Shown here: piece by piece, positions 46,251 through 58,566 of the stretch
Layout of the letters: every line of letters starts with the position of its first letter
Numbering within the stretch: the stretch's first letter is position 1
Assembly (NCBI GenBank): GCA_026214975.1
Contig: CM047810.1
Coordinates: forward strand, 40,062,806-40,126,805
Reading direction: 5' to 3'
DNA length: 64,000 bases
Source of the DNA: Gentiana macrophylla
Taxonomy: Eukaryota > Streptophyta > Magnoliopsida > Gentianales > Gentianaceae
Notes under the pieces: model-generated
What the model was told of the DNA's origin: nothing
The model's input: the letters and a program-made list of their open reading frames with translations, nothing else
The model's database searches: none
Program-made: the position numbers and the translations under genes

Positions 46251-47640
46251 GGGTTTTCTCTTAAAGTTTGGGTTAAGCTGGAACAACAAGCGGTAATTTG
46301 GGCAGAGTAGTTCCATTCGAAATACCTGAAAGGTGACCACATCTCAAGTCTCACCATTTTGAGTTCCTCTGTGCTGGCTTTAAAAGGGTTGATGGTGGTC
46401 AAATCTGAGGCCATGGATAATACTATATGGTGTGTGAGAGTAGGGAATGTCTCTTTCGCCCTTGACACGTGGAGTGGAATGGGCAGACTGGAGGATTGAG
46501 GGTATCTTGACCTGGATAATAGGTTGGTCAAGGATTTTATAACTCGGGGGAGATGGGATTGGGAGCTTCTCAAACAACACCTTGCTGAGCAGGATCTATG
46601 TGACATTCTTAGTATTCCGATCTTGGAAGGATGGAAGGAAATTTTGGTGTGTATTCCTTCACAGTACTATGCCTTTACAGTTAAGTCGGTGTGGGAGAGT
46701 ATTCGTCAAATGCGTCTCATTGATAATTTTCTCATGAATGTGTGGCACAAATATGTTCCTTTCAAGGTGTCTTTATTTGCTTGGAAGCTCATGCATGGTT
46801 TAGTCTCTGTGGATGACGTTATCCAGGGTCGGGATATTGCATTGGTCTCAAGGTGTGCTTGGGACTGCTTCAGAATCTCTTTGTCATTTATTTTTTGAGT
46901 GTAATGTCTCACGCGAGGCTTGGATTATTTTCATCGTATGTTTGGCAATCCGGGCATGGTGTATGTTAGGGTTAAGGTCATATGCGCATGATGGTTCCCA
47001 TCTTTCTCTTATGGGTTATTTAGAAAAGTAGGAATGAGGCTAGGTTTTAGGGGAGCATTTTTCCCGCTACTTGCATTTTTGCGAAAGTGGAGTGGCAATA
47101 TAAAATGTTTGCACAAGGTTACAAATTTAAGCCATCTTAAGTTAAACCAGATGAACACGTTCGTCTTTTCAGGGGATTGGTGACTAAGGTCAAGAGTCCC
47201 AAATAGTTTAAACCGGTGAGATGGGAGCTACCTTCCGGACCTTATAAATAATATTGATTGAAGTGTGCGTAAGGAGAACGCATTTGAGGAGGAGAGGTTC
47301 GTGATGATAGGGGCATTTTTATCTTCGCCTTTGTCAAACCCTTTGGTAGGCTTGATGTCATTGAAGCTGAGGCATACGCTCTTCTATGCGGAATTCGCCT
47401 TTGCATTGAGATGGCCATAAAGGACCTTGAAATTGAGACCGGCCACTTCTTTTTTACCACATGATACATCACTGTGATTTGGTAGGATGGCCTCTTATTC
47501 ACACGATCGAGAAAATTTGGCAACGCCTACAACGCTATCGGATGAGTTGTACTCACATTTATCGTGAGGCAAACGTTGTGGAAGATGCTTGTGCAGAATG
47601 TTTCGGAGCTGACTATTTTAACTGATGATAATACTTTGCA
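46251..47640 (+). mobile_element. LINE B: 3' part of an L1-type LINE ORF2
   Basis: Starts mid-ORF2 directly after copia A2. The stretch 46524-46898 encodes WDWELLKQHLAEQDLCDIL and PSQYYAFTVKSVWESIRQMR, then VWHKYVPFKVSLFAWKLMHG and, after a slip, CHLFFECNVSREAWIIF: the reverse-transcriptase zinc-binding domain. The RNase H follows (about 47170-47640): FGRLDVIEAEAYALLCGIR and TFIVRQTLWKMLVQN-like remnants. The sequence differs from LINE A, so it is another family. No A-run end was found. Confidence 0.8.
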
Positions 47641-48722
47641 GGATAGTATTTGCCTTTGCCAGCGTCAAGACTATCTCAGATTTCCGACGATTAGATGCGG
47701 ATGGCACCCTTCATAACATTAAAGGGTGCCAAACAGGCGGTGTCTTTCTTGATTGGGATTTTTCCTTATTATGTTTTATTTTGGAGTGCTGGCCCTTTTT
47801 CTATGCATTGCAGGAGCTCGGGGGACAGATGGGAGGATGATGACATTCACCCGTGGAAGCACCCTTCGCCTACTGGAGGGTGCAAACCAGGTTGTAGAGA
47901 GCACATATCTCCTTGTTCCTATTTTATCTTGGTACCGTGGCATTGCGATTGCCTATCCATTTCGATGTATTTTTCAGAGAATGGAGTCGACAGCTTGACA
48001 CTCGATGCGTGGCTCAATCTTACGATGAAATCATATGGACGCACCATTTTATGTGATGGAGGGTGCAAACTAAGTGCTCTTGGCTCTTTCTCCCATTAGT
48101 TATTTGTACATATATATATTCGGGTGTTGGTTAGTGGTCTTGGATGTATTTGCAGAGCTTTCAAAGCTGACATTCAATGGAGAAGGCGGTGACGTCAAGG
48201 GAGTCATTCTAGACGAACATTGCTTGTCGTTTTGCATCGGATGGCTGATGGGACCCAATGTAATGAGTAAGAGGCCGAGAGCTCGCAGACGATTGGTTTT
48301 TTGCTTAGGCAGGACCTCGGCATTTTTGGAGCTCAAGAGAGCTTGTTGCTTTTCACTTTTCTCTCATGTTGGGTTTCTAGGTTGTTTGGAACTCAAGAAA
48401 GCTTGTTGATTTTCACTTTTCTCTCAAGTCGGGATCCTACGATTTGAACCAATGATTTTCTTGTACTTTTGTTTTGGTTTATCAAAGATTGGGAGACCAC
48501 GGCATAGGGTTCTATATTCTTTTCTATACATCTCAATTTTCTAATACTGGGTTTGTCAGATATAGGTTTTAAAAAGACAGGGCTATGTCCCGATAACGCA
48601 TTGTATAGGAGGCTGTGACATGACTTTAACGGATATTATTTTTCTTTGGCAAGAAACTAAAATAATTTTCCGTCAATGTATATAATATGAGTATTTATTA
48701 GTAAAGAAATAAATATCAATCA
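47641..48722. other. Stretch downstream of LINE B, with 60-bp duplication
   Basis: Possibly the LINE 3' untranslated region, though several open frames overlap here without family resemblance. A direct duplication with 60-bp period lies at 48324-48433 (ggagctcaagagagcttgtt and ggaactcaagaaagcttgtt). The remainder up to 48722 is AT-rich and unassigned. Confidence 0.45.
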
Positions 48723-51261
48723 TGTAACATCCCGACTTTTCGTAAAAGGGTAAAATAGTCATTGGGTGTATTTACTACGACCTAATTATTATTTGTCCCA
48801 TTTATTTAATTAAAAAGGAATTAATTAAAGGATTTAGCTATTAATTATAAAGGATTTAATTATTGGCTATAAAAAGGAAATAATCCCCAAATCACTGCTT
48901 TTTATTTCATACGCAACTTCATGAAGAAAAAGAAAAGGAACGGCGGCAACATAGCAAATGCACGCGCAGAAGAAAGCGAAATAAAAGGAGAACCGTGTGA
49001 TCAATCCGTTCATCTGTTCAAGATGCCGCAGGAGAGAAAAGTGATCAACGCGAGGAGACGCAACTTTGGACTATAACATCTCTCAATTTCGTAAGTTTTC
49101 AGTTTAGCCCTAGTTTTCGGTATTCGTAGAGTTCGATTCTTGAAAAATTCGTATCTTTCAATCCGTAACTCTGTTTTTCAGCCATGAGTAGTCGAAACGA
49201 TCGTCTTGGAGCGTAGATCATTCTAAAAATAGTTATGCAGCAGTTAATCTAGGTAATCTGCAGTTTTATGGACTTTTTCAGTTTCGGTTTTCTGCAAAGA
49301 AATATGATCTTAGGGTTTCTCGTTGATCAAATAGGTTTTGGGGTTGAGGATCAACAGTTGTTGCAGTTGCTTGACGTTTTGCTTTCGGTTTTGCTGGAAA
49401 TGAAGGTAAGAGGCTCTTCCTAATGAGTAATTATAGTTTTATAATGATAGGTTGAGTTTTGGTGAGTTTTGGTGTTGTTTTGTGATAGAATTCATGCTAA
49501 GTTGTAATTAATGAGTTGTGATATGCTTTGGCATATTTGTGTTGAGTTTTAAATTTCTATTTTTTTTATTCAATAACAATAATTAAACATAAACAAGCTT
49601 CGATTGAACTTCTAATTCGTTCAGTTAAAACACCGAATGTACTCTTAAAGGGAGTTGAAGTTTGAATCCGTCGGAAGGGCATGAAAGGGCTTGTGCTTTG
49701 ATGAACTAGAGTTCATCAATGTCTGTGTATGTGCTAGGCCTTGTCCGTGTCTAGTGGTCTAAGTACGAGAGTAGGAGATGTGAGGGAGCTTACTTGAAAA
49801 CACTTAGGTGACTAGTTAATTCACAATAATAATTAAATAAGTGTAGTAAAAGCTAAAACGTCACTTATTCTCGGTTAGGCACTGATTCAAATCGGCGATG
49901 TGATACGTTCATAAAAGGTGGACAACGCTACTGGCTCAAAAGGCTGAAGGGTAGTGGAGGAAATCCATCGAGCGTATATGCATACCGGGGAGATCCCGGG
50001 ACTATCGGTGCTAATCACCATAGTTGGCAAGTATATCTCGTGATGGAATTTTCCCATGCATTGTTGATGTGATCCAGCCCAAGAACTCTAAAGAGCTGAG
50101 CAAATATGGGGTTGGATGAGTTATTAATTAGTTATTGGAATTGTTTTATTTCATTTTGCATTGAGTTTAGTTAATAATGGTTTTATGGGCCTAAATTCTA
50201 GTATAGTCCATCAAAAAAGGTGACTATATGATAGTAGGGTTAAGTATTTATTTTCAGCAAATAAAAGCCATTTGGGCTTATTAGAGTCAAGTTAAGTCCA
50301 TTAGTAAATAAAGTGGCGAAAATTAGGTTTCAATTATCCCACATTGCTAGTTTGTTTTATCTTCTTGAGTCTGTAGCATATATAAAGGCAAATATAGTCA
50401 TTGTAACAGACAGACAGTTAAAATTTTGAGTGAAATATATTTATTTGAGTTCTTCTTGAACTTGTGAGTATTCTGAGTAGAGTATTCAAACCCGAACTTA
50501 TCAAGGTCGTGAGCATACCTTGTGGCGTTCGCAAACCGAGGTTCTTAGATACAAGGATATCTAGGGTCGAGGTCCTTAATCCAAGGTTCTTAGGTACACG
50601 GATACCTAGGGGTCGCGGAGCTCGCTTTTCATTGTTCCTACAATCAAATCCTTGGGCAAAATCCGAATTGAACTTCCTCGGTCCACTTCAATTGTGTCCT
50701 TGAGTAATGATGTAACCAACGGACAAAGAAATCCATTGATGGACATTGTAACCAAAATTGAGTCGGTCTTATAAAGATAACAATAATTAATAATATGATA
50801 ATTATAGAACTTAGTTATTCTCGCCGGCAAGTTCAACTTTTTAACTAATTTGTACTACCGCTAATGCATTTTCTTTTCTTGCATTGTGGATGATCAATGC
50901 ACAAGTTGTCGTATGCTTTGATTTTGAATTACAAACAAGGTGTGACAAAGCTATAGTTTTCATTATGCCATGATAGTATCAAGAAAATATTTATATCATT
51001 TCAAGACTTGTTTCTCTCACTTTTAAGACAGAGTTGTAAAATAGAACAAACCAAAACAATTTAGCTATCCGAGCAATCACAACCAAAGAACCTAAATAGA
51101 GGATTTATGTTTTTACCCGAGTCTTTTTAGCCTTAAAAGTTTGCTTTAGGATGAAATGAGGTGCAAGAAGGAAGCGTATAATGTTAGATTTATTTAATGC
51201 TATACGCGCCGAACGTTTATCTTCCGGATAAGGGTTCGGTATCCGGGAGCGGGACGTTACA
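48723..51261 (+). repeat. Large gypsy solo LTR, 2539 bp (TGTAACATCCCG type)
   Basis: TGTAACATCCCG at left pairs with CGGGACGTTACA at right, and the 5-bp duplication AATCA is exact (48718-48722 and 51262-51266). Size and ends are those of chromovirus (Tekay/Del-like) LTRs. A TATA-like tatataaagg lies at 50378-50387, then an inner duplication of about 45 bp at 50538-50615. No pol sequence remains. A younger insertion inside 50140-50720 is possible but I could not prove ends. Confidence 0.85.
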
Positions 51262-51266
51262 AATCA

Positions 51267-51829
51267 TGTTAATAATTGATGACAAAATATTTATTTGTTT
51301 TATGTAAAGATGAATACGGAAATGTTTGAGCCAAGTTTTAAAGTCATTGAAAATTTGAAATTTGTTTGCCTACATATCCTTCATATGTATGTGTGCACTG
51401 CATGCAATACACATAAAATAATGAAAAACATGGTTCAAAAGAAAATGAAAAACAATGTATTTTTAGTTATATAAATTTATTTTAAAATAAATATGTTTGA
51501 AAATAATAATATGTTTTATACTAAAACTAAATAAGTTTGAAAATTATGAATTGTTAGAAAATAATAGTATGTATTAGGATCTTATTCAGGTCTCTATGCA
51601 ATCAGAAGGGAGGTTGAATTATTGCCAATCTAGAATGAACCTTTTTATTTTCCTACAATACTTGAAGTTCTCTTCAATGATCAAGTGTTTAGTGAAGTTG
51701 AATATGCAAAACTAAACATAAACTTGAGATATATATGCTTAAATAGAACTTCAATGTCACCAAATCTACCTAATAAATATTATCAAGGCCAATTGATCAC
51801 AGTTTAAACAAATTAGACACAAACATCAT
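51267..51829. other. AT-rich intergenic stretch
   Basis: No gene, repeat end or motif was recognised in it. Confidence 0.4.
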
Positions 51830-51832
51830 TAA

Positions 51833-52130
51833 GGCTCTGTTTGGTTTGAAGGAAACAAAAGGAAAAGAAAAGAAATGGAATGGAGGGATTTATGTCTAGT
51901 GTTTGGTATTTTTGGTTGGAAAAGAAAAGAAAGGGAAAAGATGGAAATCAGTGGAAATGATACAATGTAATTAATTAAAAAAATAATGAGACTTAGATAT
52001 ATCCTTTCTTTTCCTTTGTTCAATCCAAACACTACAAAGAGACTTTGAAATCACCCATTCCCCCTCGTTTCTCTTCATTCACAATCCTTTCTTTTCTTTT
52101 CTTTTTGTTTCATTCAAACCAAACAGAGTC
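51833..52130. mobile_element. Tourist-type MITE, 298 bp
   Basis: GGCTCTGTTTGGTTTGAA at left pairs with the complement of the right end (GACTCTGTTTGGTTTGAA). A TAA trinucleotide flanks both sides (51830-51832 and 52131-52133), typical of PIF/Harbinger. Purine-rich inner arms pair with the pyrimidine-rich right arm. Confidence 0.93.
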
Positions 52131-52133
52131 TAA

Positions 52134-52717
52134 ATGTCAACAATGACAGTGACAATGTTTATCTTGTGAGACGCAATTGAGCTTGCAAAGCTTATCAAAA
52201 GTGGTTTCAGACAATCTAAACTAGTTGATAAGATATAAAGTAAATTGTAAGAGCGGATCTTGCAAGTTAAAACAAGTTTTATGATGACAGTCAACTTCAG
52301 ACGTGTTCCTGCTCAAATTTAGGCTCGGGACCAAAACAAAATTTAGGCCCTTCTATAATAAAAAAAACAATTAACCAAAGAAAAACTGCATATAACGGGG
52401 CTTCTCGAGGACAAAAAAAATTTAGGCCCTTTTGTAAAAAAGCAGAAAAAAGATTTACTTTAAAAAAAAGCAGTAACCAAAACTCAAAAAATAAAACTAC
52501 ATATAACAAGACTCGAACCTGGTCACTTGCCAAATTATACCCAAATGTTCACCAAAAGGACAATATTTTGTTAGTTGGTAAGTTATTGAAGTTCAATGTA
52601 AATATACAAAATATATATGCTATTGGGTAAATAATTGACGGGGCCCTTAGATTCATCGATTTTCGGGGAACCGTAATATGGCCCCGTTGCCCTCCCCCCA
52701 AGGCGCCTAGTCAACTT
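52134..52717. other. Unassigned stretch with internal repeat
   Basis: aaatttaggcccttctat (52330s) recurs as aaatttaggcccttttgt (52429) and actacatataac as actgcatataac, a partial duplication. ggggccctta and tggccccgttg near 52640-52690 look like hAT-style termini, but I cannot define an element. A minus-strand open frame over it is low complexity and not a gene. Confidence 0.4.
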
Positions 52718-54400
52718 TATGATGTTTTCACCATCAATTTTCCACCTATTGTGAGCATATTTGCATGATCTAGAGTAGGAATCACGAGCTAAATGAGTTA
52801 ATTTGATGCTTTGTAGTTCGTGATTGCGATATTTTATTTCTTATGTTATTTTTCAAGAAAATATTATATTGTGATTAATGTAAAGTGGATTGGAGCTGAA
52901 GGCTAAAGTGTTTGAACCAAGATTAGACCGGAAAATTTGTCTTGTAAGTTTGAAAGTTATTTGAAACGTTTGTACATCCAAATTGGGCTTGGAATTCTTC
53001 ATCAAAGTTGTAGGGCTTGAAACAATATTTCCAACGCACTACGAATCACTTAAACTGGAGTTGTAGAGGTCCAGAAATGGCCAAAACACTAAAGCATGCC
53101 GAGAGGCTAGCCGGTGGACCATTCCTCTGCTGAGACGGTGTCCCAAAGCCCAAAATCATCCGTAAGTCGTCCAGACACGTTTTTCAGCTCTTAATTAGCT
53201 TCTAGGTTAGTTTAGACCCTTATAGAAAGGCGGATTTACAGCATTGTTGTGATATACATTCATATACTTTGATATTTTATAATATAGTTTGAGTTTACTT
53301 TGGAGAAAAGTCTTGTGGTACAAGTATTGATTTGAGGAGTGTTTGTCTATTGCATCGAGGTTTAATTCGAGGTATTATCATTCTTTATTTAATATTTTTT
53401 TCGTCTACCTTCGTTTGTATGTTTATTCGTTCTTTATCTGAATCTAGATTAAACTTCCGTTAACTGAATCATGTAACATGTAATTCGTATGCACACTATA
53501 TAGTTGATGCAATCTGCATGTTAGAATAGAAATTAGCTTTCACGATCTAAACCCATTGTCTCAGCAACAGGTCGTGTCATCTTCTAAACGGTGGAGTCAG
53601 ACATGATTTGATCATTTTTAGTCTATTGATTCCGATTTCCTATATTGCATTGTATGCTTGTAGTCTCACCAATTACTTGTATGCCATCGTAATCTAGTTA
53701 TGAAGGAGCCACAAGTGGAAAGAACAGTTTGAACATAGGATTTGGGATTGCTAGGTTAAACTAAAGCATTGATCACCTTCAGTGCACTTTATCACCAAGT
53801 GCAACAAAACACACAAAATGACGTCATTTTGCGTATTTTGTTGAATTTGATGGTAAAGTGCACTTGAGGGGATCTTTTCAAGTTAAACTAACACATTCAC
53901 AGTGGTTTACTAGTAAGATTTTCCATCCTTAGGATAGGGCATCTCATAGAGTAGGTTAATGCATGTTTGTTAATTAGACCAAGCCCGTTCATGGTAAGCA
54001 ATTAAGGCAACATAGACGATTCTTTGACCCGTTCACTGCTTAGAACGATTTTCGGGGTTGTAACTATTAATAGATCAAAATTAGGATAGTTTAACTTAAA
54101 TCATATGGATTGCATGCATATTAGACTGGGAAGATTATTTAGTGCATGATTCGGTTAACTTTCTTCGTAATTTGCTTTGAATTACTTGAATTTGTATCAT
54201 TTGCTCTTTTACTGTTAGTCTTAGATCTTATTAGTGACAAGTTGGTCTAAGACCATTTTCTATTTTCTTTACTTTTGGTAATCCGGTTTTCTTATTCATT
54301 GTTGCTTCCTCTCTATGGGATCAACCTTGACTCTCATGTGCTATACTGTGATTGACCTAATAATTCTTGCTAGTTTTAGTGCCTAGAGTGAGGATCAGTT
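52718..54400 (+). repeat. Probable gypsy LTR (solo), ends unproven
   Basis: It starts TGATGTTTTCACCATC and, near the right, has tctatgggatcaaccttgac, the stereotyped U5-like tail of Ty3/gypsy LTRs. I cannot find the right end or a target duplication. It contains the hairpin at 53771-53874. Confidence 0.5.
53771..53874. repeat. Near-perfect 104-bp hairpin (palindromic MITE-like)
   Basis: The whole segment is an imperfect palindrome: gatcaccttcagtgcacttt at left pairs with aaagtgcacttgaggggatc at right, and the centre is the perfect palindrome aaaatgacgtcatttt. No TA or TAA duplication is clear at the ends. Confidence 0.8.
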
Positions 54401-57114
54401 AAGCAGCTAAACGCTGCAAATACTTAGTGTCACTATGAAATGAGTGACACTAGTGTATGCCGGTAATGTACATGTGTTCTAGTAGGTTAACTAAGCATAT
54501 ATACAAGATGTAAAGGCAACGAAAACTTGAACCTTAGATGTTATTATAAGTTTAGGTTATTTAAAGCATGCAATATAATCAAATTAAGGCAGTGATCAAG
54601 TATGCACAAGTTAAACAGACAGAAAAGTAAAGAGCACAAGGAATTATAGTAGTTCATCACTTCTGGCCTACATCTACTAGCCAAAGTCACCCTTTGGACT
54701 TAAACACCTCAACTAAAATGATTTCATCTTGTTTGGGTTGATTGTGTGAAACACAAAAACACATTTACAGCTTGATCTTTTCACCTTATCAACTCCAAAT
54801 TAGAAACCTATGATTTTGTCACTTTAATCACCTCAACTCATGTTTCACCAAGCAACATGAATTCGCAATTGTCAATCACCTCAACAAGCTTGAATGCCTC
54901 TTAACTTCAAGTTTCACTAGGATTGAACAGGTTGATGATCCACTCAGCGGTCTAGCATACTTAGATCTAATTTTAGCTTATAGATTCTTCATAGCTTATA
55001 ATCTTTTACAAATGTTGCTTCTAGACTTTAAGAACACTCAGTTCCTTATGTAACTATCATCTAATACAACCTTTATTGATCTAAAAATGAAAGAAGATAG
55101 AAAACAGAACAGACAAAGAGTATGTTTTCTATGTACAAAGAGTATTGTAATTGCTCAAGATAATCATCTTCTAAAAATGAAAAAGTTGTTCTACTTTTAT
55201 AGTAGCCGTAGAACGACTCTATTTGTTCATAATCCATCCATTATGCCCAGTTTACTATTGCATGTAGATGTTGGTTGTTCATGTGGATTTGAGCTTCATT
55301 AGAGACCTTGATTGTTCTTTGATCAGCTATAATCAACTCTAATCAAACCTTTGTTGAGTAATTGTACTCAAAAACCATCTTTTGACCTTAATATTGATTG
55401 TTTTAAATAATACAACTTATATGTGACTATATGACATTCTGAACACTTAGTCTTATCATTTCATGGCAATTTGATCATACACTTATATGCTACACTCTAT
55501 CACATTTGATCACATTGTGTCACATAGTGTATTTGTGTTATATCACATGTGTACTAATTTTCTACTGAAGTCTCAGACTCTTACGGTACATGGAACAACG
55601 CTTATTGAGTCATTTTAGATGATAAGATGATGTCTTAACATGATCTTCAAAGCTACATTGCATACAAGACATCAACACATGAATACATCAAGTATCAAAG
55701 TGATTCGTTGTATAATTGAAGATGTCAACATGTGATACATCATGATATGCTTATGTATCATCAAAGGATACATAAAATAGGGTTAAATATCAGCTATGTA
55801 AGAGAGAAGATCAGCCAACAGATCAAGACTTTGATCAAAGGGCTTAATACAACACAAGAACTCAACTCAGTACTACATAATATAAGTGTCTTGACACTAG
55901 TTGCTTTACTTATTCTCGCCATCTTTTCTCAATGGTAACTTGTGTCCTTGAGCTCCTTTACAAAAAAAAAAAAAAATCATCTACTTAGAAAGGATAAGGA
56001 TAGGGTAAGCTTCCTTGTCCATAGAAGCTGAATTTACACTTGAACATTTTAAAGGGGCATAACTTAGTTCTAAGGGAGGTCAATGATATCTTGAAAAATC
56101 TTAGGCTTTGTTTAAACTCTCATTGTAATAGAATCCATTCAAATATTCAGAGTTATAGTTTGGAAACTGAAGACAGTGTTGATTGTGTTTGATGTTCTAT
56201 CATATTGTCTATTTAGCTAGATTGAGCTCAGTTGGAGTTGCAATAAGCTACTGTTGAGATAGATCAACAATCAAAGACCTTCAGGCAAGCTTGAAGTCAA
56301 TGGAAAATTGCATATCAAGCTCACAACAAAGGCAGGTTGTTGAAATGGGAAGTATGGATGGGGACTCCACGTAGGTACTTGTGCTTGTGCTAAGGAGTTA
56401 ATCTTTGCATTATTATGATCCAACATTGTCTTAACTGGATAATGCTAATTTGCAACACTCTTTGTAACATAAAATATATGGTAATAAAATAAATCTCATT
56501 AAGGGAGGTTAAAAATCCACAGTCTTTCTTAGAACATGATTGACTCACAAAGTAGATGTTTCATATCTCTGTTTTTTGGAATCTGTCCAAATAGCTGCGT
56601 CAGTTGCATTCTCTCACTTAATGCTTTGTGGTTGATTCTTGTTTTTTTACTTACTTATATCTTAGTTGATTGAATCCAAAGCAACTCACTTACATACTCA
56701 AAGTTCACTAGAACATGCAGTGTCATTGCAGTATGTCAAAAACAGACCTAACACATGGTACGGGCTTACTTGAGCTACTTGGAAGTTTTTATTGACTTGA
56801 ATTGAGTTATACTTGATCAGACAAGTGTTATAATTACTTTTAATCCGCACCATAACCACTTGATCATTATTATAACTTGATACATTGAGGATCAGAGCAG
56901 TTACACTAACTGTCATTGTGATATACATTGAAAGGAATGTTTTTAAGGGCAAGTTTGGCCCATAACCATTCAACCCCATTCAGGTTATCTAAGTGACCTA
57001 AATAGAATTAGGACTAAGTGGAACATGAGTTACACCAGGCATTTTATCATTGGTAAGCTTCATCTCAAATTAGAGTAGAAGATCCAATAAACTTTTAAAA
57101 CATCATGATCTGCA
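54401..57114. other. Long gene-free stretch
   Basis: AT-rich sequence upstream of the SIRE-like remnant. Short open frames (55087-55302, 55732-55938, 56698-56979 minus strand) have no family motif that I recognise. A run of 14 A at 55962-55975 may be the tail of an old retroposed copy. Part may be the lost 5' region of the copia remnant that follows. Confidence 0.4.
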
Positions 57115-57683
57115 TGCAATGTTCTCCACCATAGAGCCTAAAAACATTGAGGAGGCACTCATTGATAATGAACGGATACTGGCATGACAGAGGAGCTGAA
57201 TCAGTTCAAAAGGCATGATGTTCGGGAGCTTATCACGTTGCTTGTTGGTAAGACTTCTATTGGTACTAGGTGGCTGTATGGAAACAAAATGAATGAGCTT
57301 GGTGAAATCACTTGGAACAAAGCTAGGCATGTTGCATAGGGCTACAATCAGCAAGAATGAATAGATTGTGATGAATCTTATGCCCTTGTTGCCAGGCTTG
57401 AGGCTATTAGACTACTGATTTCCATAGCTAATTTTGTTGATTTCAAGTTGTTCCAAATGGGTGTGAAGTCATCTTTACTTGATCAAGCCATTATGTCAAA
57501 GAACCCCACGGTTCGAGGATAAAGACCACCCCTAGTCATGTCTATAAGTTAATGAATGCTTTATATGGTTTGAAACAAGCACCTAGAGCTTTGTATGATA
57601 TGTTAGCATCTTACTTAATGTCTAATGGTTTTGAAGTAGGACATGTGGATAACACATTGCTCCTCAAAAAAAAAATTTCCTAA

Positions 57684-58022
57684 GGCTCCGCTTGTTTGGG
57701 GTTAGAGTTTTTTTTGGGTTGTTTTATATACTAGCGGATGATAAAATATAATAAAAATGATTGAAGTAATGATTAGAAAGTTAAAATGTTTATTTGAAAT
57801 TTGTGTAGATAAAGAAATGATTAATGAGAGAAATTGAATTGAAGTAGTATAATGAATAAAATAATGGTAAAAAATGTAATAAAGTAGATAAAGTGAAATG
57901 GTGAGAGATGATTTAATTTTTTTTATTTGTAGTTGAAAAAATGATTGATAACAGAATTGTAAGAAATGATTGGTAAAATGATATAAAAAAAACTTCAAAC
58001 AAAACTCTAACGAAAACAAACT
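57684..58022. mobile_element. MITE, Tourist-like (copy 2)
   Basis: Begins GGCTCCGCTTGTTTGGGG after TAA (57681-57683) and ends caaaactctaacgaaaacaa at right. The interior matches the element at 15113-15442. It sits in the copia reverse transcriptase, whose homology resumes at 58030. Confidence 0.82.
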
Positions 58023-58167
58023 TAGTAGTACATATTTATATTGGTGAGGTCATTTTTGGTGCTACGAACTATAACTTGTGAAAGGACTTTGAGTCAATGA
58101 TGACCAGATAGTTTGAGATGTTTACTATGGGAGAGCTAAATTATTTCTTAGGCTTACAAATGAAGTA

Positions 58168-58566
58168 CTACGTCCCTCCCACAATAAGTGTCCATTTTTT
58201 GTGGTGCACGCAGATTAAGAAAACAATTAATGTATTGTATTTTAAACACTAATGGACATATATACCCCTATTTCATAATAAATACTTGTTTTTTAACTTA
58301 AAGCCCCGGTATCCAAGTCCCAATTGCTCCAACTATCTGAGTTCGCCGTGTCGTGCTGCAGAAATCGACTTACTCGGCAGAAGGCCGGCCAAGAAATCTA
58401 AGAAATACTTGTTTTGGAATATGGAAAGAATATACAAATATTAAATGGTATGCTAAGGGTATGTTTGGAAAATATGCATTAAATGATGCATTGATTTTCT
58501 AAATGGACAATTTTTATGAGACAATTCATTTTCAAAAAATGGATACTTTTTATGGGACGGAGGTAG
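58168..58566. mobile_element. Stowaway MITE with an internal insertion
   Basis: CTACGTCCCTCCCACAATAA at left pairs with the complement of the right end (CTACCTCCGTCCCATAAAAA), and TA flanks both sides (58166-58167, 58567-58568), diagnostic of Tc1/mariner Stowaway. The copia frame resumes across it. A 110-bp GC-rich block (58293-58402) lies between two copies of aaatacttgtttt and was inserted later. Confidence 0.92.

Noticed and set aside
52297..52533. Hydrophobic minus-strand frame resembling a membrane protein
   Set aside because: It arises from A-rich tracts read in antisense and includes an internal duplication; no start context or homologue.
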